This document shows positions 46,817-58,649 of a DNA stretch of 64,000 nt, piece after piece. The notes beneath the pieces were generated by a model. It ran no database searches and was not told where the DNA came from. It saw nothing but the letters and a program-made list of their open reading frames with translations. The stretch lies in assembly GCA_933228895.1 (NCBI GenBank), contig OW121856.1, positions 103,391,027 through 103,455,026 on the forward strand, written 5' to 3'. The DNA comes from Platycnemis pennipes. Taxonomy: Eukaryota > Arthropoda > Insecta > Odonata > Platycnemididae. Made by a program: the position numbers and the translations under genes. Every line of letters begins with the position of its first letter. Positions within the stretch are counted from its first letter, which is position 1.

Positions 46817-48282
46817 CAAATTTTATAATAGAGGTCGAGAAAAATATTGCATGAACTAATATGTTTATGATACTACTTAATCTTAAGTTAGCACTGAAGG
46901 CACAAATTATTAAATTTTAGTCCATTCTCTTTTTCCTTTAATTTTCGCTCTTCGCACAATGTGCTTCGTGATTCTTCTTTGTGGCCACGATGAGTTTTTT
47001 TTAGCTGCGGTGCACTTTTTTATTCCAACGTTTTTTGAACGAGGGAGCCAAATTTCAGCGCTGGGGTGAATTTCTCTCGGTTGGTTTCCCTTGCTTCGCT
47101 GGGAGAGAAATGGCGAGGCATTCTTTGTCTTTCTTTTTCCTCTCTTCAGTCATTCCTGAGTGGTGAGGAACTGGAATTCATTGTGAAGAAAGAACGGAAA
47201 TTTCCGGAGAATCCCCTGCATTCTTTTCTTTTCTGCCGCAAGGAGTGACACTCTTAAGACTTTTTAGGTCGTCGAGCGTGGAATATAGCCCACCAATCCC
47301 AACTGCTGAAAGTTAGGATATTCATTCATCCTTGGACTGAGCCCAAATTTGTTATTTTCACCTTATCATTAAAGGGTTTTAAATTTTAAAACTCCAGCTG
47401 ACGTCCTGGACTATTGTACTCGTGAAGTCTTTCTAAAAATTTTATCCTTTCTCTCAGCTGAATTTTGTTTGAGCGGTCCTTTAATATGCTATGAAGCCAC
47501 ACTTTTGAAATATGCACTTACGGCTTAAGAGGCTTTGAGTTCTGCAACCTTAAGTCTCTCCTTCTTTATAGCGAATTAAAATCATAGAAATCATCTGACT
47601 ATCTCTGACCCTTAGAAGTGCAAGGAAGTGCTTTTAAGAAGCCTCCGGGTTTGTGAGCATTTTGAGATATCCTTGAAGTCTATGCATCACGCGGTGCTTG
47701 AGTCGTACTCCAATAGCATACATATCAGGCTCTCCAGTTCACCACTTAGGCTCTAAAGCTTAAACGCCCTTCGCTTTTTTTCTTTATAGGGCATACTGGA
47801 GTAAGCTCCGGTGAATTTTCGCAATTTGCCTCTCAGTAAATGCACAGTATCACAGACCTCACTTAAGTGGACGCCGTATTCCAAATTTCTGCATCAATCG
47901 TTTAATAGGTCCTCCCTGGATCAAGATGAACGAAGGCGTGTAGCTGCAGTATCGTAAAAAATCATCCTGGAAGGACTAGTACCTGAAGTAAAAATAATAT
48001 CTGGAAAAAATCAAGTCAAATACGGAAAACTGTAGACTTATGACACAGTTTTCAGAAGAACCCTTACTTATAAAAGTCGTTCTTTTAGCAAATTTGTCCG
48101 AATTATTATCATACTGGCCATGTTATCTACACCGTGGCCGTGCTGGTCTGCAAATTTCTCTTTTGGAATCAGCGTGTATAATTAATCGTAGATGGATTTA
48201 CTTAATTATTTTACTCATTAATTTGTGGGATTTGCACGCGATATCACAAAAGAAAACTTCACTATATTTCAAAACTTTTTTT
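46817..48282. other. No gene recognised
   Basis: Mixed AT-rich DNA, with a slightly purine-rich patch at 47040-47230. No domain was recognised in the short frames. Confidence 0.45.
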
Positions 48283-48345
48283 TTATTTTACACGACCGGT
48301 TTAATTATTTTCAGGTCATTGTCAAGAGCAAAACTAAAACCAAAA
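48283..48345 (-). repeat. GAAAC-type hairpin motif, copy 6
   Basis: The minus strand reads CTTGACAATGACCTGAAAAT, a decayed stem, and AAACCGGTCGTG. It belongs to the AAACCGGTCGT subgroup. It lies between the two copies of repeat C. Confidence 0.5.
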
Positions 48346-48889
48346 TTTTACTCTTCACAATCGTCTGGAATACTGAAATTGGTTTAGTGCAATAAAAACA
48401 TGTGGAATAGTGGGAAGTTTACTTTTATATTATGGTGTTGAATCTGCCTATTTTATGTTTTTCTTTAACTAAGGAAGCGAAATTTAGCGAGTATAATAGG
48501 ATGGATTTTATTCCTATGTTTTTTTCGTTTCGTGCTTCGTGAATGCCCTGAAGATACCGGTCACATTTCCATACACTGGCGGTAGTATTTCCTGCGCAGC
48601 AATGCTGACTCTCCAGCCGATGTTCCATTTCGTAGTACATCCTTTAGAACTGCTGTTGTCTATAAGTTGTGGTTTATCCTGTTTTGTAATCTTGTGAAGT
48701 GTAACAAAACGGTGAATTTAAAGAAAACTGAGCCTTTAAAGGTACTAATATATCATACAAAATCATTCCAAGTGTGCTTACCCTGCTAAATTTAAACATT
48801 TGTCGCTAGAAAGTCGGGAATCGGAAGTATATAAATGGAAATTGGCGCACAAAAATTACCTTATATGCACGCGAATATTAAAGATAGCT

Positions 48890-49212
48890 ATATTTCGAAA
48901 CATTATCAAGATTAAGGTAATTTTTTTCCCTGTATTTTTATCAAGTGGTGATATTTCTTGATATAAGTGAGTGATTCTTGAATATTCAATGTTCTGTTGT
49001 GTTGAAAATATTTAAATGCATGCTCTTTTCCATGTTGAGAGTGCTAAAGACAAGAGTGGTTTCAATAGATTCAAGAATAGGATCATCAAGTCACTCTTGA
49101 TGGGTACTGACAAAATATCAATTGTTTATGAATATGCTTGAAAATATTTTGAAATCGCTGAGAATGTGGGAAAACGTTAACTCTTTGCCAGTGTAGTTAA
49201 CTTATTTTTGGA
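48890..49212 (+). repeat. Dispersed repeat C, copy 2, with GAAAC motif at its edge
   Basis: Direct copy of 46519-46816, about 2.4 kb downstream. As in copy 1, a GAAAC word followed by 'attatcaag' (48896-48910) sits at the left border. The recurrence of the motif at this edge in both copies suggests it is part of the element. Confidence 0.75.
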
Positions 49213-50130
49213 ATACTAGTCTCCTTTTAGTCCATCATATTTAACCAAAAAGTTCTTTATTGGCATAATTATTTGACCGCAATTTTATTTTGCTGCTTTT
49301 CACTAAACTCTTTACTTCAGTTTTGTCAGACTCAACAACTTTGATTCCTTAGCAATATATTTTTTCTTTCACCTTGTTATGTTTTCTCTCTCTGCTTCCT
49401 ATTGATTATTCTCGATTTTGTTCATTTTCTTATGCTTAAACCATTGTTTAATATCGTTTTTTTTGGGGTTAACATTTTATAGCCATTAAGTAACATATCG
49501 GTATCTTGGCAAATTTTTTCGTTGTGAGAATATTTGGACCCTCTGCTATTCATACATTTTCATATTATGTGTATATAACACTACATTGAATTTCTAAGTT
49601 CTGGCGTAGAAAAAATGGTTACATTTACTATGAAACAGTGGGTTTATAATTCATCACTATCAGCTTTTTGGGTTGTCTTATTACTTTCAGATCTAGAAAT
49701 TGGTAGATTTGATTTACATTAAAACAATCCGCGCATTTTCCATTGCAAAGAATATTTCTTGGTTCTCTGCAGACAGTTACTTTCAAGTATTTTAGCCACA
49801 GTTGAGTTTTTTAACTAAACTATTTGAAGTTTATATGAGGATGTGAATTTGGCTTTTTATGCTATTTTTAAACAGTCTGTACTTTCGCACTGTAGATGAT
49901 TTTTCAAGGAGGCCTCGATGCGTTAAGTGAAAATTATGTAAATCACGAATATAAATGTAATCGATGTTATGACGTGCAGCCATTAATTTTACATTTTCAA
50001 CTTACATTAAGTGTACATTCTTTTGATAGCGATATTACGTGTTATAAATTCACAAGCGAGAAGTCTCCGAAGTCCCTTCATTTCATGCGAAACAATAAAT
50101 TTTGCTTATTTCCACCGCTGTTTCGTCAGT
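49213..50130. other. No gene recognised
   Basis: AT-rich. The plus frame 49896-50219 (107 codons) has no known motif. It has several Cys residues but no recognisable zinc-finger spacing. Confidence 0.4.
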
Positions 50131-50569
50131 GCGTGCAAAACACTTCATTGCCGGGAGCGGGAACGCAAGAGATTTGCGCAAGGACTCTCAAGTATTGCTC
50201 AATAGACTATGCGTCTTGAGTCGGCAAAGTTCTCACCGAGTCATCTTTAGTAAGCCGACTTGACTTCGGCCGTGAAACATTGCGGATCTTTCGCGAATTG
50301 TAGCCGGCATACTAATCTGCCCGAGCGACATTCAGATAAAATGCCGACGCAGGAGGAAGTAGACATGCAATCCTTTGTCTTCAAGGCGAACGTACGTATC
50401 CAAGCTCCTGTAGTGACACTTTAAAGAGGGATGGGGAGAACTAACTGCTCGTAACGCGTCTTCAGCTGGTACCTGATTACCTCGGGAGATGGTGCCGTGG
50501 CAGACTACTCTAGGCTCGTCCTTTTCCTATGAGGTGATTTATGCCTGCCAACAATGCGAGAACATTGAC

Positions 50570-50604
50570 TATAAATAAACGCCAGCCAGGCAACCCACTC
50601 AGTT
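50570..50604 (+). promoter_or_regulatory. Candidate core promoter: TATA box plus Initiator
   Basis: TATAAATA begins at 50570 and TCAGTT at 50599, placing the Initiator A (50601) 31 bases downstream of the first T of the TATA box. This is the canonical arthropod spacing and Initiator sequence. The upstream 350 bases are GC-richer than the surroundings. No recognisable protein follows: the first ATG (50624) opens only a 21-codon frame. It could drive a first exon with a distant continuation, or be chance. Confidence 0.45.
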
Positions 50605-51570
50605 GTAGCTCTTCTCAGGGCCCATGTGTTTTGTTAAAGAGAAACCGCTTGGTTGGCAGTTGACGTCTTTATTGGCTAACCGTGCTTGAATATAATATTG
50701 GTCGGTGTAAAATGGAAAATTTAATGAAATGGAGCTGTAGTGGAACGTCATCCTGTGCCTTCGTATTTGAACGGAATAAAAATATGGTCCACCGTAGAAT
50801 TTTTTAGATCAAGCCTTACGTTTTGGGCTTAATTCACGCCTTTTAAATATAGTTTGGCAAGGAAAAATAAATAGAGGAATATATTCAAAGCTAGAAAATT
50901 CTCAAAGAGGAAATCAATAACCTGTAGGTTTCGATTGTCATCAACTTTGTTTCTATTAAACTGTTTACCGTTATTTGTCACGTTCTGCATATAATTGGAT
51001 ATGCACTTTGTTTTTTCGTGGAAAAATTTGTCACTCTTATAATTTTTGTAGTAATGGATTTTTGAAACGGTATAGGTAGATTTTTATATTTATGGATTGA
51101 GACGAAAATAGAGCATAAATGGAGCGAAAAACTTCTTATAATGGTAAACCCTTTTTTAACGACGTTTGTAAAAATGTATTTTTTGCATTAAACTCTTATT
51201 TGTCTCCCGTTACATTTGATAAAGTAGATTATATACATATACGCTACATACAAATATAATTTGATATAACTGTGTATACCGATGATTTGAATTTATTCAA
51301 TTTTTCCTGCATTATTACTTTTATCAAGTCATTTATCTCCATATAGTAGCAGTGATGTAAATTACTAATGTACACGTTTATAAAACCTAAAGATTTTCTT
51401 ATAATTCTCTGTTATTTTTGAAAAAAGTGATGAATATACTGCTTTACATTCATATGGATAGGCACGGTAAAGGTGTTGGATATGAGTTAAATTATCACAA
51501 GGCACGCATTTTATATCGCAAGAGAATTAAATTTATTCTTACCATTTTACTACTTACTACTACGAGATAC
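50605..51570. other. No gene recognised
   Basis: AT-rich. A GAAAC hairpin-like word lies on the minus strand at 50921-50945 (TTGATGACAATCGAAACC). It is the simplest copy of the motif family. Confidence 0.4.
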
Positions 51571-53410
51571 AGTGTTAAACCTTTATGGGAAACATCCCCT
51601 GTAACACAGAAGATGTATTACATCAGTAATGCATCTGTAATACAGAGAAAATACATCATTGAACTATATGGAGTATAGCTGTATTCCATCTTCATATTTG
51701 CTGTATATTTAGTTCAAAAGTCCTCACATACATGTGCATTACAGATGTATTCAATGATGGAAATTTTATGTATATGTACATGAAATTTACATATTGACAG
51801 TTGAAGGCATAAAAACGAAATGGAGACTGCACAAAAGCGATTAAAATGCGTTTTTTCTGGTTTTTAACGTGTGCAGTATTTATACTCGTTAAATATTGTA
51901 AAAATATGAATTAATGGCTCACGTTAACGTTTTTGTTCGGTTATATGTTCTGCTACACATGAAATATAATCATTTGCAGGTGGTGCTATAAGGTACCCTT
52001 TTATGTAGGTAGTTTAAAACAACGAACAAATTGTCAGCTAATAATCATATTGCGATTACTACGAACTTTACATTACGTAGATCAGCAATCTTTATTACTT
52101 CGCCTACTCACTTCACTGTAACACAAGTCGTAAGTCGTCTGATTATATAGGACTCTTCGTTGGCATCAATGTACTCGCGATTAGTAACTTTAAAGGACTA
52201 ATACTCCGGTGATTTCTGCCCTTGTTACGTTTCCCCGATATCCGTTTCACGAATAAAAATAAGTACGGCCGATATGCATATGCATGATTGATAGTCTTTT
52301 CATGCTAGGCGAGATAAATTAGACTTTTGTTGCTTCAGTAGCTATCAATTAGAACCTATTGACAGAGTAAATGGGGATAGAGTGATTAAAACGGTACTGC
52401 TACACATGAAATATATTCGGCCACAAATTTTAAAGAATAACGTATGTAGGTACATTACCAATGTCATGTTTTCATAGGTCTGCTGTTATGATCGTATATT
52501 TTCAATGCAGTGAATTTCAAATCGAATAAAACGTTCCATGGAGTTAACGAGTTGATACAATCAGTCACTGCAACTGTTTGTTTAAAAAAAACATACGCGC
52601 ATAGCGCAACGAAGTTTCGTACATACCTTTATAACTTACGCATAATTATCGGCATGAATTGCAAATGGGCAATTACAGGAAGCTAAAGCATTTACCGACG
52701 AAAAATGGAGGCGATGAGAACCTAACAGTTCTGTAAATTGAATGTATGGGAACTCACTTTTTATGAATGCTGTAGGGGTACTCAAAAATACATATGTAAA
52801 AAAATATTTAACACATATGTATTCATCTTACGCTCACTTCGAGTTCTTAATCGACAGCCTACGTCATTTTAAACGATATTAATGCATAAGCATTAATTAA
52901 TAAGAATGCAGCAACATTCGTAGACAATACAAATGCGTCAAAATTACTTTTTAACAGGATAATTTCGTAGTAAACATCAAATTTCTGATTTATATAGAAA
53001 ATACAGATATATTCCAGCAAAAAAATACATCAAATTTCCATATGTATTTCTGATGCATGCCCTCATCAATTTTACGTATGGAAATTAGATGTATGTTAGA
53101 AGAAATTTAAATGACCTCCATATTCACGATTCGCTCACTTCAATTCTTAATTGACAGTCTACGTCACTTTAAACGATATTAATGTCTTCATAATAAAAAA
53201 TCTGCATTCGTAGGCCATGCAAATGCGTTCAGTTTACTTTCGTTGCTTCGTTCAGTTACTTCGTTGTAAACATCGAATTTCTCATTTAAATCGAAAATAC
53301 ATATGCATTACAGCAAAAAATGCATTAGATTTCCATATGTATTCCATTGAATTTATACATATTATATATATATGGAAAATATATAACTTTTCCATACGTA
53401 TATCCAAATG
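51571..53410 (+). repeat. Cluster of short direct, tandem and inverted repeats
   Basis: Two tandem units start at 52831 and 53132 (period about 301 bp). Both contain 'cgctcacttc', 'acagyctacgtcaytttaa', 'acgatattaatg' and, later, 'caaatgcgt', 'gtaaacatcraattt' and 'tttccatatgta'. The latter is inverted at 53075-53093. An upstream 19-bp direct repeat 'ctgctacacatgaaatata' occurs at 51950 and 52397. A palindromic GTATTACA/TGTAATAC pair is at 51615-51643. No coding capacity is evident. Confidence 0.6.
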
Positions 53411-54160
53411 CGTGTTCAAGGGGCTAAGATAAGCAATTAAGAGTCATGTGTAACTAAAATGCTAGCCTCTAGAATGTAATGCAATTTTTATTTAAAGAAA
53501 TTGATCAACTCAATTCCGACCTTTCCATTGATGTAATTCATACAAATGTCCTTTAGTCACAAATACATTGTAACATAACAATTGAGCCGCCAAGTTCAAC
53601 AATGCAATGTGCAAAAATGGAGGTAAACATGTGTTTCTAGGTGACGCCGGAGCCAATAGGCAGAAGCGTTGGTAATTAAGGAAACAGTAGGAGAAAGTGA
53701 ATCGGGGAGTTGTGTGTTAGACGCTGTGGTGTGGAGACGTAGAAGTGACGCGTGCATAAGAAAGGGCATTATTTGTGAGCTAATTGGTGCCTGTGTGGGT
53801 GAATAAGCATTCGTAAGGGAAGAGATAATATTGGTGTAGTTGTCTTGTGTCTGATTTGATTTAAGATGTGGCTCAAAAGAAAAGAAAGTGAAAAAGTGTA
53901 TGGCCTGTTAAGTGCGAGCTTGAAGAGAGGTGTAATTTGTTTGTTTGTGTTTGATTAAGTTTTAAGTACATTTCGTGAGGGAAATTTTATGCTGTGCATG
54001 TCTGTGCATGTTTTATGTAATTAATGTATGATATATAGATACGCATAGAGAATATATTACAACATGCCCTTTCCTTAGTTTAAATAAGCACAGCAAAAAA
54101 CGATGTGCTTGGGTCTGTTTATTCTTGTGCTCTTAATACAACAAATCTTATTGCTCTTTA
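53411..54160. other. No gene recognised
   Basis: AT-rich at first, then from 53640 to about 53960 purine-biased on the plus strand with many stops. No domain or RNA was identified. Confidence 0.4.
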
Positions 54161-54164
54161 GCGT

Positions 54165-54660
54165 TTGTATAAAATTCCGCTCATACGTCTGAGACACGTA
54201 GGAAAAGCGCCATCTCGCGTCTTCAATGGTCTCCGTCGTCTTTCCGCCCTAACAACAGGCGGCGCCGTAAACGTTGTGAAACGCCGCGGAAGAGTTACGG
54301 GCCTTTCTTGGCAGAGAAACGGTCTCATCCCCTTCCCACCCCTCAAACTACCCCCTCATCCCACCGCTCCCTGACTGGGGATAAAGTTATGGCCCTCTCC
54401 CGCTTACCTTCCGGCAGAATGGATCGTGAAAGTCGTGGAAAGGATAAGCGGCAGGGATGGGAACTACGCAAGGGAGATGGAAAAAAGTGAGGAACGATAT
54501 TCGAAGAATGTCTTCCACTCCCACTGCCTCCCTCCTCTCGGATATAGCCGAGAGTAACTTTTCCCGTCCCCGGGAATTAAGATTCTTTCGGGTGGGAATA
54601 AAATGGTTTATTTGGCTGAGTCACCGGGATGATAATGCATGTGTGTATGTACCTTGGATG
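54165..54660. other. CpG-containing GC-rich segment, function unknown
   Basis: GC and CpG are clearly higher than in the flanks, especially 54180-54300. A TATAAAA occurs at 54168-54174 but no consensus Initiator lies 30 bases downstream. Overlapping frames on both strands (54165-54374, 54158-54346) are Arg/Gly-rich and unrecognised. It could be a regulatory island or an old repeat. Confidence 0.35.
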
Positions 54661-55389
54661 CAGTGATTTGTAAGGCGCGGCCTCTCAAGCGGAACCGAAG
54701 AAATAAATGTTGTTTGAAGAGGAAATATATGAAAAGAAGAATTGAGACGTTTGCGGGAATATGCGCTTAAATAACTTGAAATAACTTGCACAGTCATGGA
54801 GGCATTTAGCCTGAAAATTTAGCCCGATTTCGCATCATTACATATTCTCACTCCCTTGATTGCCATAAATTAATATTTTGGCCATAGCTTCTGAGTAAAT
54901 ATGGAACTAGGTTTAAAATACTGAACAAACTTTCAAAGTTTTAAAAATTTTCCAGGCTATGCTCATTCCACATCGTTAATCACGAATATCAGTACCCCTC
55001 ATTTCTTTACTTTGAAGAATCGTATTACTGTATCAAAATGCCACAAAGAAAGTATGCTTTTTTTTTAGGTTTATCTAAGGAAAAGTATTTTTTTGGGAAG
55101 CATTGAACGTTAAAAATGCCACTACCACTTCCACATAACTCAGTCTTTGATTGATTGATTTCCACTGGTAAGATTACGCAATGAAGCAGTTACATTCTTT
55201 GCATTACTTTTAATGAATGACTCCTTCTCCATGTTGCTTTCTTCGGATCAGCTTATTTCTGCTCCGGTTACTATTTAAATATGTTCCTTAGCCTCCCCCG
55301 TTTTAATCACCTAATCTATCTTCTGATTTCTAACAACAACCATCCTTTGGATAGATTCTCAATACTTCCTTTTTTACTCTCAATTTAAT

Positions 55390-55543
55390 CAGCTTGTCTA
55401 ATTCAAATAGACTCCAAATGTAGGAGTGACGTCCATATTAAACGGTATCTATAACCGCGACAATAATTGTTTGGCTTGCAAGTTATTTGGCTTGCAAACC
55501 GTTAAGTTACCACCGTTAGCTTCCTGTGGTAGTCGAGGGGCTG
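55390..55543 (+). repeat. Dispersed repeat D, copy 1
   Basis: Direct copy of 56346-56477. Shared words are 'gcttgtctaattcaaataga', 'gacgtcca', 'aacggtatctataaccgcga' and 'ttggcttgcaaaccgtt'. This copy has the word 'ttggcttgcaa' twice, an internal duplication absent in copy 2. Confidence 0.8.
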
Positions 55544-56345
55544 GCCCTTTATTTTAGTAGTTTACGAAAATTTCTTTTTATGTTCAATGGTGTAAAGATA
55601 GTGTTGGATGATGTGCAATGTTGTGGAGATGGTTGAGTGGAGAATGATTTTTGAATATGGAAGAGAGAGAGAGAGTAGAAGTTTTCTTATTCTCGAAGAA
55701 GTAGAAGTATAAATATTCTGATTGGACTGAAGAATGGGAGAATATATATAGGAATTTTTGGTTTGGCATACGTGGAAGAAAAGAGATTAGGTTCATGGTT
55801 GAGCACTATTTAGTGGTTATTAGCTACACCCATGACCTTGTCGGTCGGGAACTTGAGCTGTTCTCTTTTACATAAGTCATTGAAGTTTAATTCAAGTCAC
55901 GTCATTGAAGTTCAATTGATATATTAACTATATTTTTTAGAAGAAAACTTTGAGAGAAGTACAGTATTTTTTACAGTTTGGCCTTTTAAAAATCATTACA
56001 ATCAAAGAAAAATTTGTTATTCAGTCATAATATCATTATCAATTACTTAAATACTTTGTCAATAAATTGTGGCGATTACTCCTATATGTATTGTAAAAAA
56101 TGTCATCGAAGGGAAAGTAGGATTTTTCAAACCACATATCCCAGGTTTTTACTTTAAGATTTTCTGAGGTGTTCTTTAGACTTAGTGTATTCAGTTCAGT
56201 TGTAGATATTGAGCTTTTAACTTAAATATGTGGCTAATACGAGAAAACTTTGTACTCTTCCCGCCAAGTTTTGCTCCTAACTGAGTTTAGTAATTTACTG
56301 CAGCTTAAAACTATTGGTAATGAGACTGAACTGCTGAAATTTAAC
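55544..56345. other. No feature recognised
   Basis: AT-rich spacer between the two copies of repeat D. A (GA)n-like patch lies at 55663-55680. Confidence 0.45.
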
Positions 56346-56477
56346 CAGCTTGTCTAATTCAAATAGACTCGAAATGTAGGGGCGACGTCCATTGTAAACG
56401 GTATCTATAACCGCGAAAACTTGGCTTGCAAACCGTTGAGTTACTCCTGTTAGTTTTCCGTGGTTGTCGATGGGGGA
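56346..56477 (+). repeat. Dispersed repeat D, copy 2
   Basis: Direct repeat of 55390-55543 with a smaller central part. The two copies are about 950 bp apart and in the same orientation. Confidence 0.8.
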
Positions 56478-56810
56478 AGGGCGAAAATGCTTTAATATGC
56501 CTATGCCTAGTAGCATGAGAAAATGTAAATAAATGTCTTTATCTATTTCTTTCGTATAATTTTGAATATATTCTTAAGTTAGCATCGATATTTAGCGTTT
56601 CATTGAATCTGGCTTTGGCATAGTTGAAACATGGTACTTTTGTCGTAAAAACCTATGCTCTCACATTTTCTTAAAATATTTTACCCACAAATCTCCAATC
56701 CTTGCCCACAGGAAAGAAAAATTCTCAAGCGTGGTGCAGCAGACATTTGTGTCATCTGTAAATGCTTCGTTTTATACGAACCACTTCACTTTTGGAGACG
56801 GAGCCAGGGA

Positions 56811-56851
56811 TGAAACTGTCGGAAATCGCATTTCCTTCTCCGACAGTTTCA
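56811..56851. repeat. Perfect 13-bp hairpin
   Basis: Arms 56811-56823 and 56839-56851 are exact reverse complements. A nested GGAAAT/ATTTCC pair lies inside the loop. No known RNA is recognised. Confidence 0.6.
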
Positions 56852-58640
56852 CTTAAGCCAGGCGTGGGTTTTAATGGATTACACATTGACGTATGACCCT
56901 TTTCCCTTCGAATATTTGATGTTTTTAGCCCCAGAGAGCATATGTCGTGAGAGTACGGGAGAAAAAGAAACTGTTGCAGAGTCATTATATGTGTGAAAGT
57001 ACGCATTGTTGCCAATATGGATGGTAGCCAATAATGGACTTGCTGGAGAGATTCAAAGTACATCGTAATGGAATCCGTGTATTGGGCATTAAAACCTTTG
57101 CTAAACACAACTTGCTAATTATCAAGCGTGAGCACCGCGAGTAATGAATTATTTATGGCGCAAATACATACAATGCGCATTTTTGCATGTCTCTAGTCTC
57201 GTGAAGTAGGCTCGAAGGAGGAAATTTCGATTTTCCATTGGGCTTGGCACACAATCGTGGATGTAATGTGTTCTGAAGCGTCCATCGATTCCTGCATATT
57301 TGACGTTTGAAGAGATTGTATGCAATATTAACAATTATTCCAAAAGTGTAGCCAAATTACCATTCAAAAATGCATTAATCACCCGTTTTATTAATGATAA
57401 TTGTTGAGCTATTTTATAAGTTTTTTTAAACTTAAAAATTAATACAGTTCCAAACCATATTTTATATGGATGGGAAACGATGAAAAATATAGGTACAAAT
57501 TTATGAAAAATGAAGAAGATATGGTTTCATTTTAACACTTATTGGCTCAAATATGGCTACCAGTGCAAACTTTGAGCTGATAAATCGTCTCAAGTAGGTT
57601 CTGATGAAATAGAGCTGGAATTATAATATTATGCAAGTTTCAAATCCCGAGAAATTTACTATATATATATACTATGTATAGAAATTTACTAAAATAGTTT
57701 ATCATGATGGTTCCTACTTATCTATAATATTTTAAAGTGGTTTCAGGCAATATCCTGGTTCTTAAAAATATTTTCAACCCTAAACTCTTCCATTAATCAC
57801 TCTAAAAAAAGAACTGCAGTTCTCTGATTCCTTGAAATGTTATCTAAAACCCGTTATTTAGTTGGCGAATCAGCCTTCTTTCTTTTCATCAAGGTCTTGG
57901 GCGTGTTATTAGAGTAATGCACCTTTTCACTTCCTGATATGCTCTTACAATTTTTACTTGTTGCATCTTAGATGTGGGGGTTTAGCTAGAAAAATGGATC
58001 ATCGCCTGACCCACGAAACGTAATATATCGGTCCAACTGCCGTGTAGCCCTATCTCAACGTACCGTCTCATGAGCACGAGAGAGGTCATTACTGTTTTCC
58101 TTTAATTTCCACTGCCTGTCTTCTTATTAATAACCAAGTGCTGTTTTGCTCGCGACTACAAAGGCAATTCGACCCACTTGGAGTAAGTAGTTAATTAAGA
58201 CTGGAATTATGCAAGGGAGTAGTACGAATGGAGTTAAAGCTCGGGTCGGAATTAACCTGGGTGCTTATTTAAAAGAAGGCGGCAATATGTCTGCCTGGTT
58301 TAACTTCCCATTAGATGGGCAGTAATTAGTGGTCATACTAATCTCGTTTTTATAGTATTTTTAAACTGCGTTCATATTGCCTTGTGAATAAACGAGCCTA
58401 CCGAGTCATCAGCGTGGTCAAGGGTCCTCCAGGGACTATAGACGCCAAATATGAATGAGATTCCGTTTTTAATATTCTGCATAAAAGGCCACAAGATGGA
58501 AAACATATTAAGTTTTCTCTATAAGCACGTTGCATGATCTTGAAATAAATAATTTGCTAAGAATTATCAAATATAGTTCAATCAAAATCATAATCCTTTT
58601 AATCGTATTTCTACAAGCTTGGCTCTCTCACTTATTTTAA
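56852..58640. other. No gene recognised
   Basis: AT-rich DNA. From about 58140 to 58350 the sequence is less AT-biased and has several TTAATTA/TAATTAG words that could bind homeodomain proteins. That is a weak observation only. Confidence 0.4.
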
Positions 58641-58649
58641 AATTGTATT

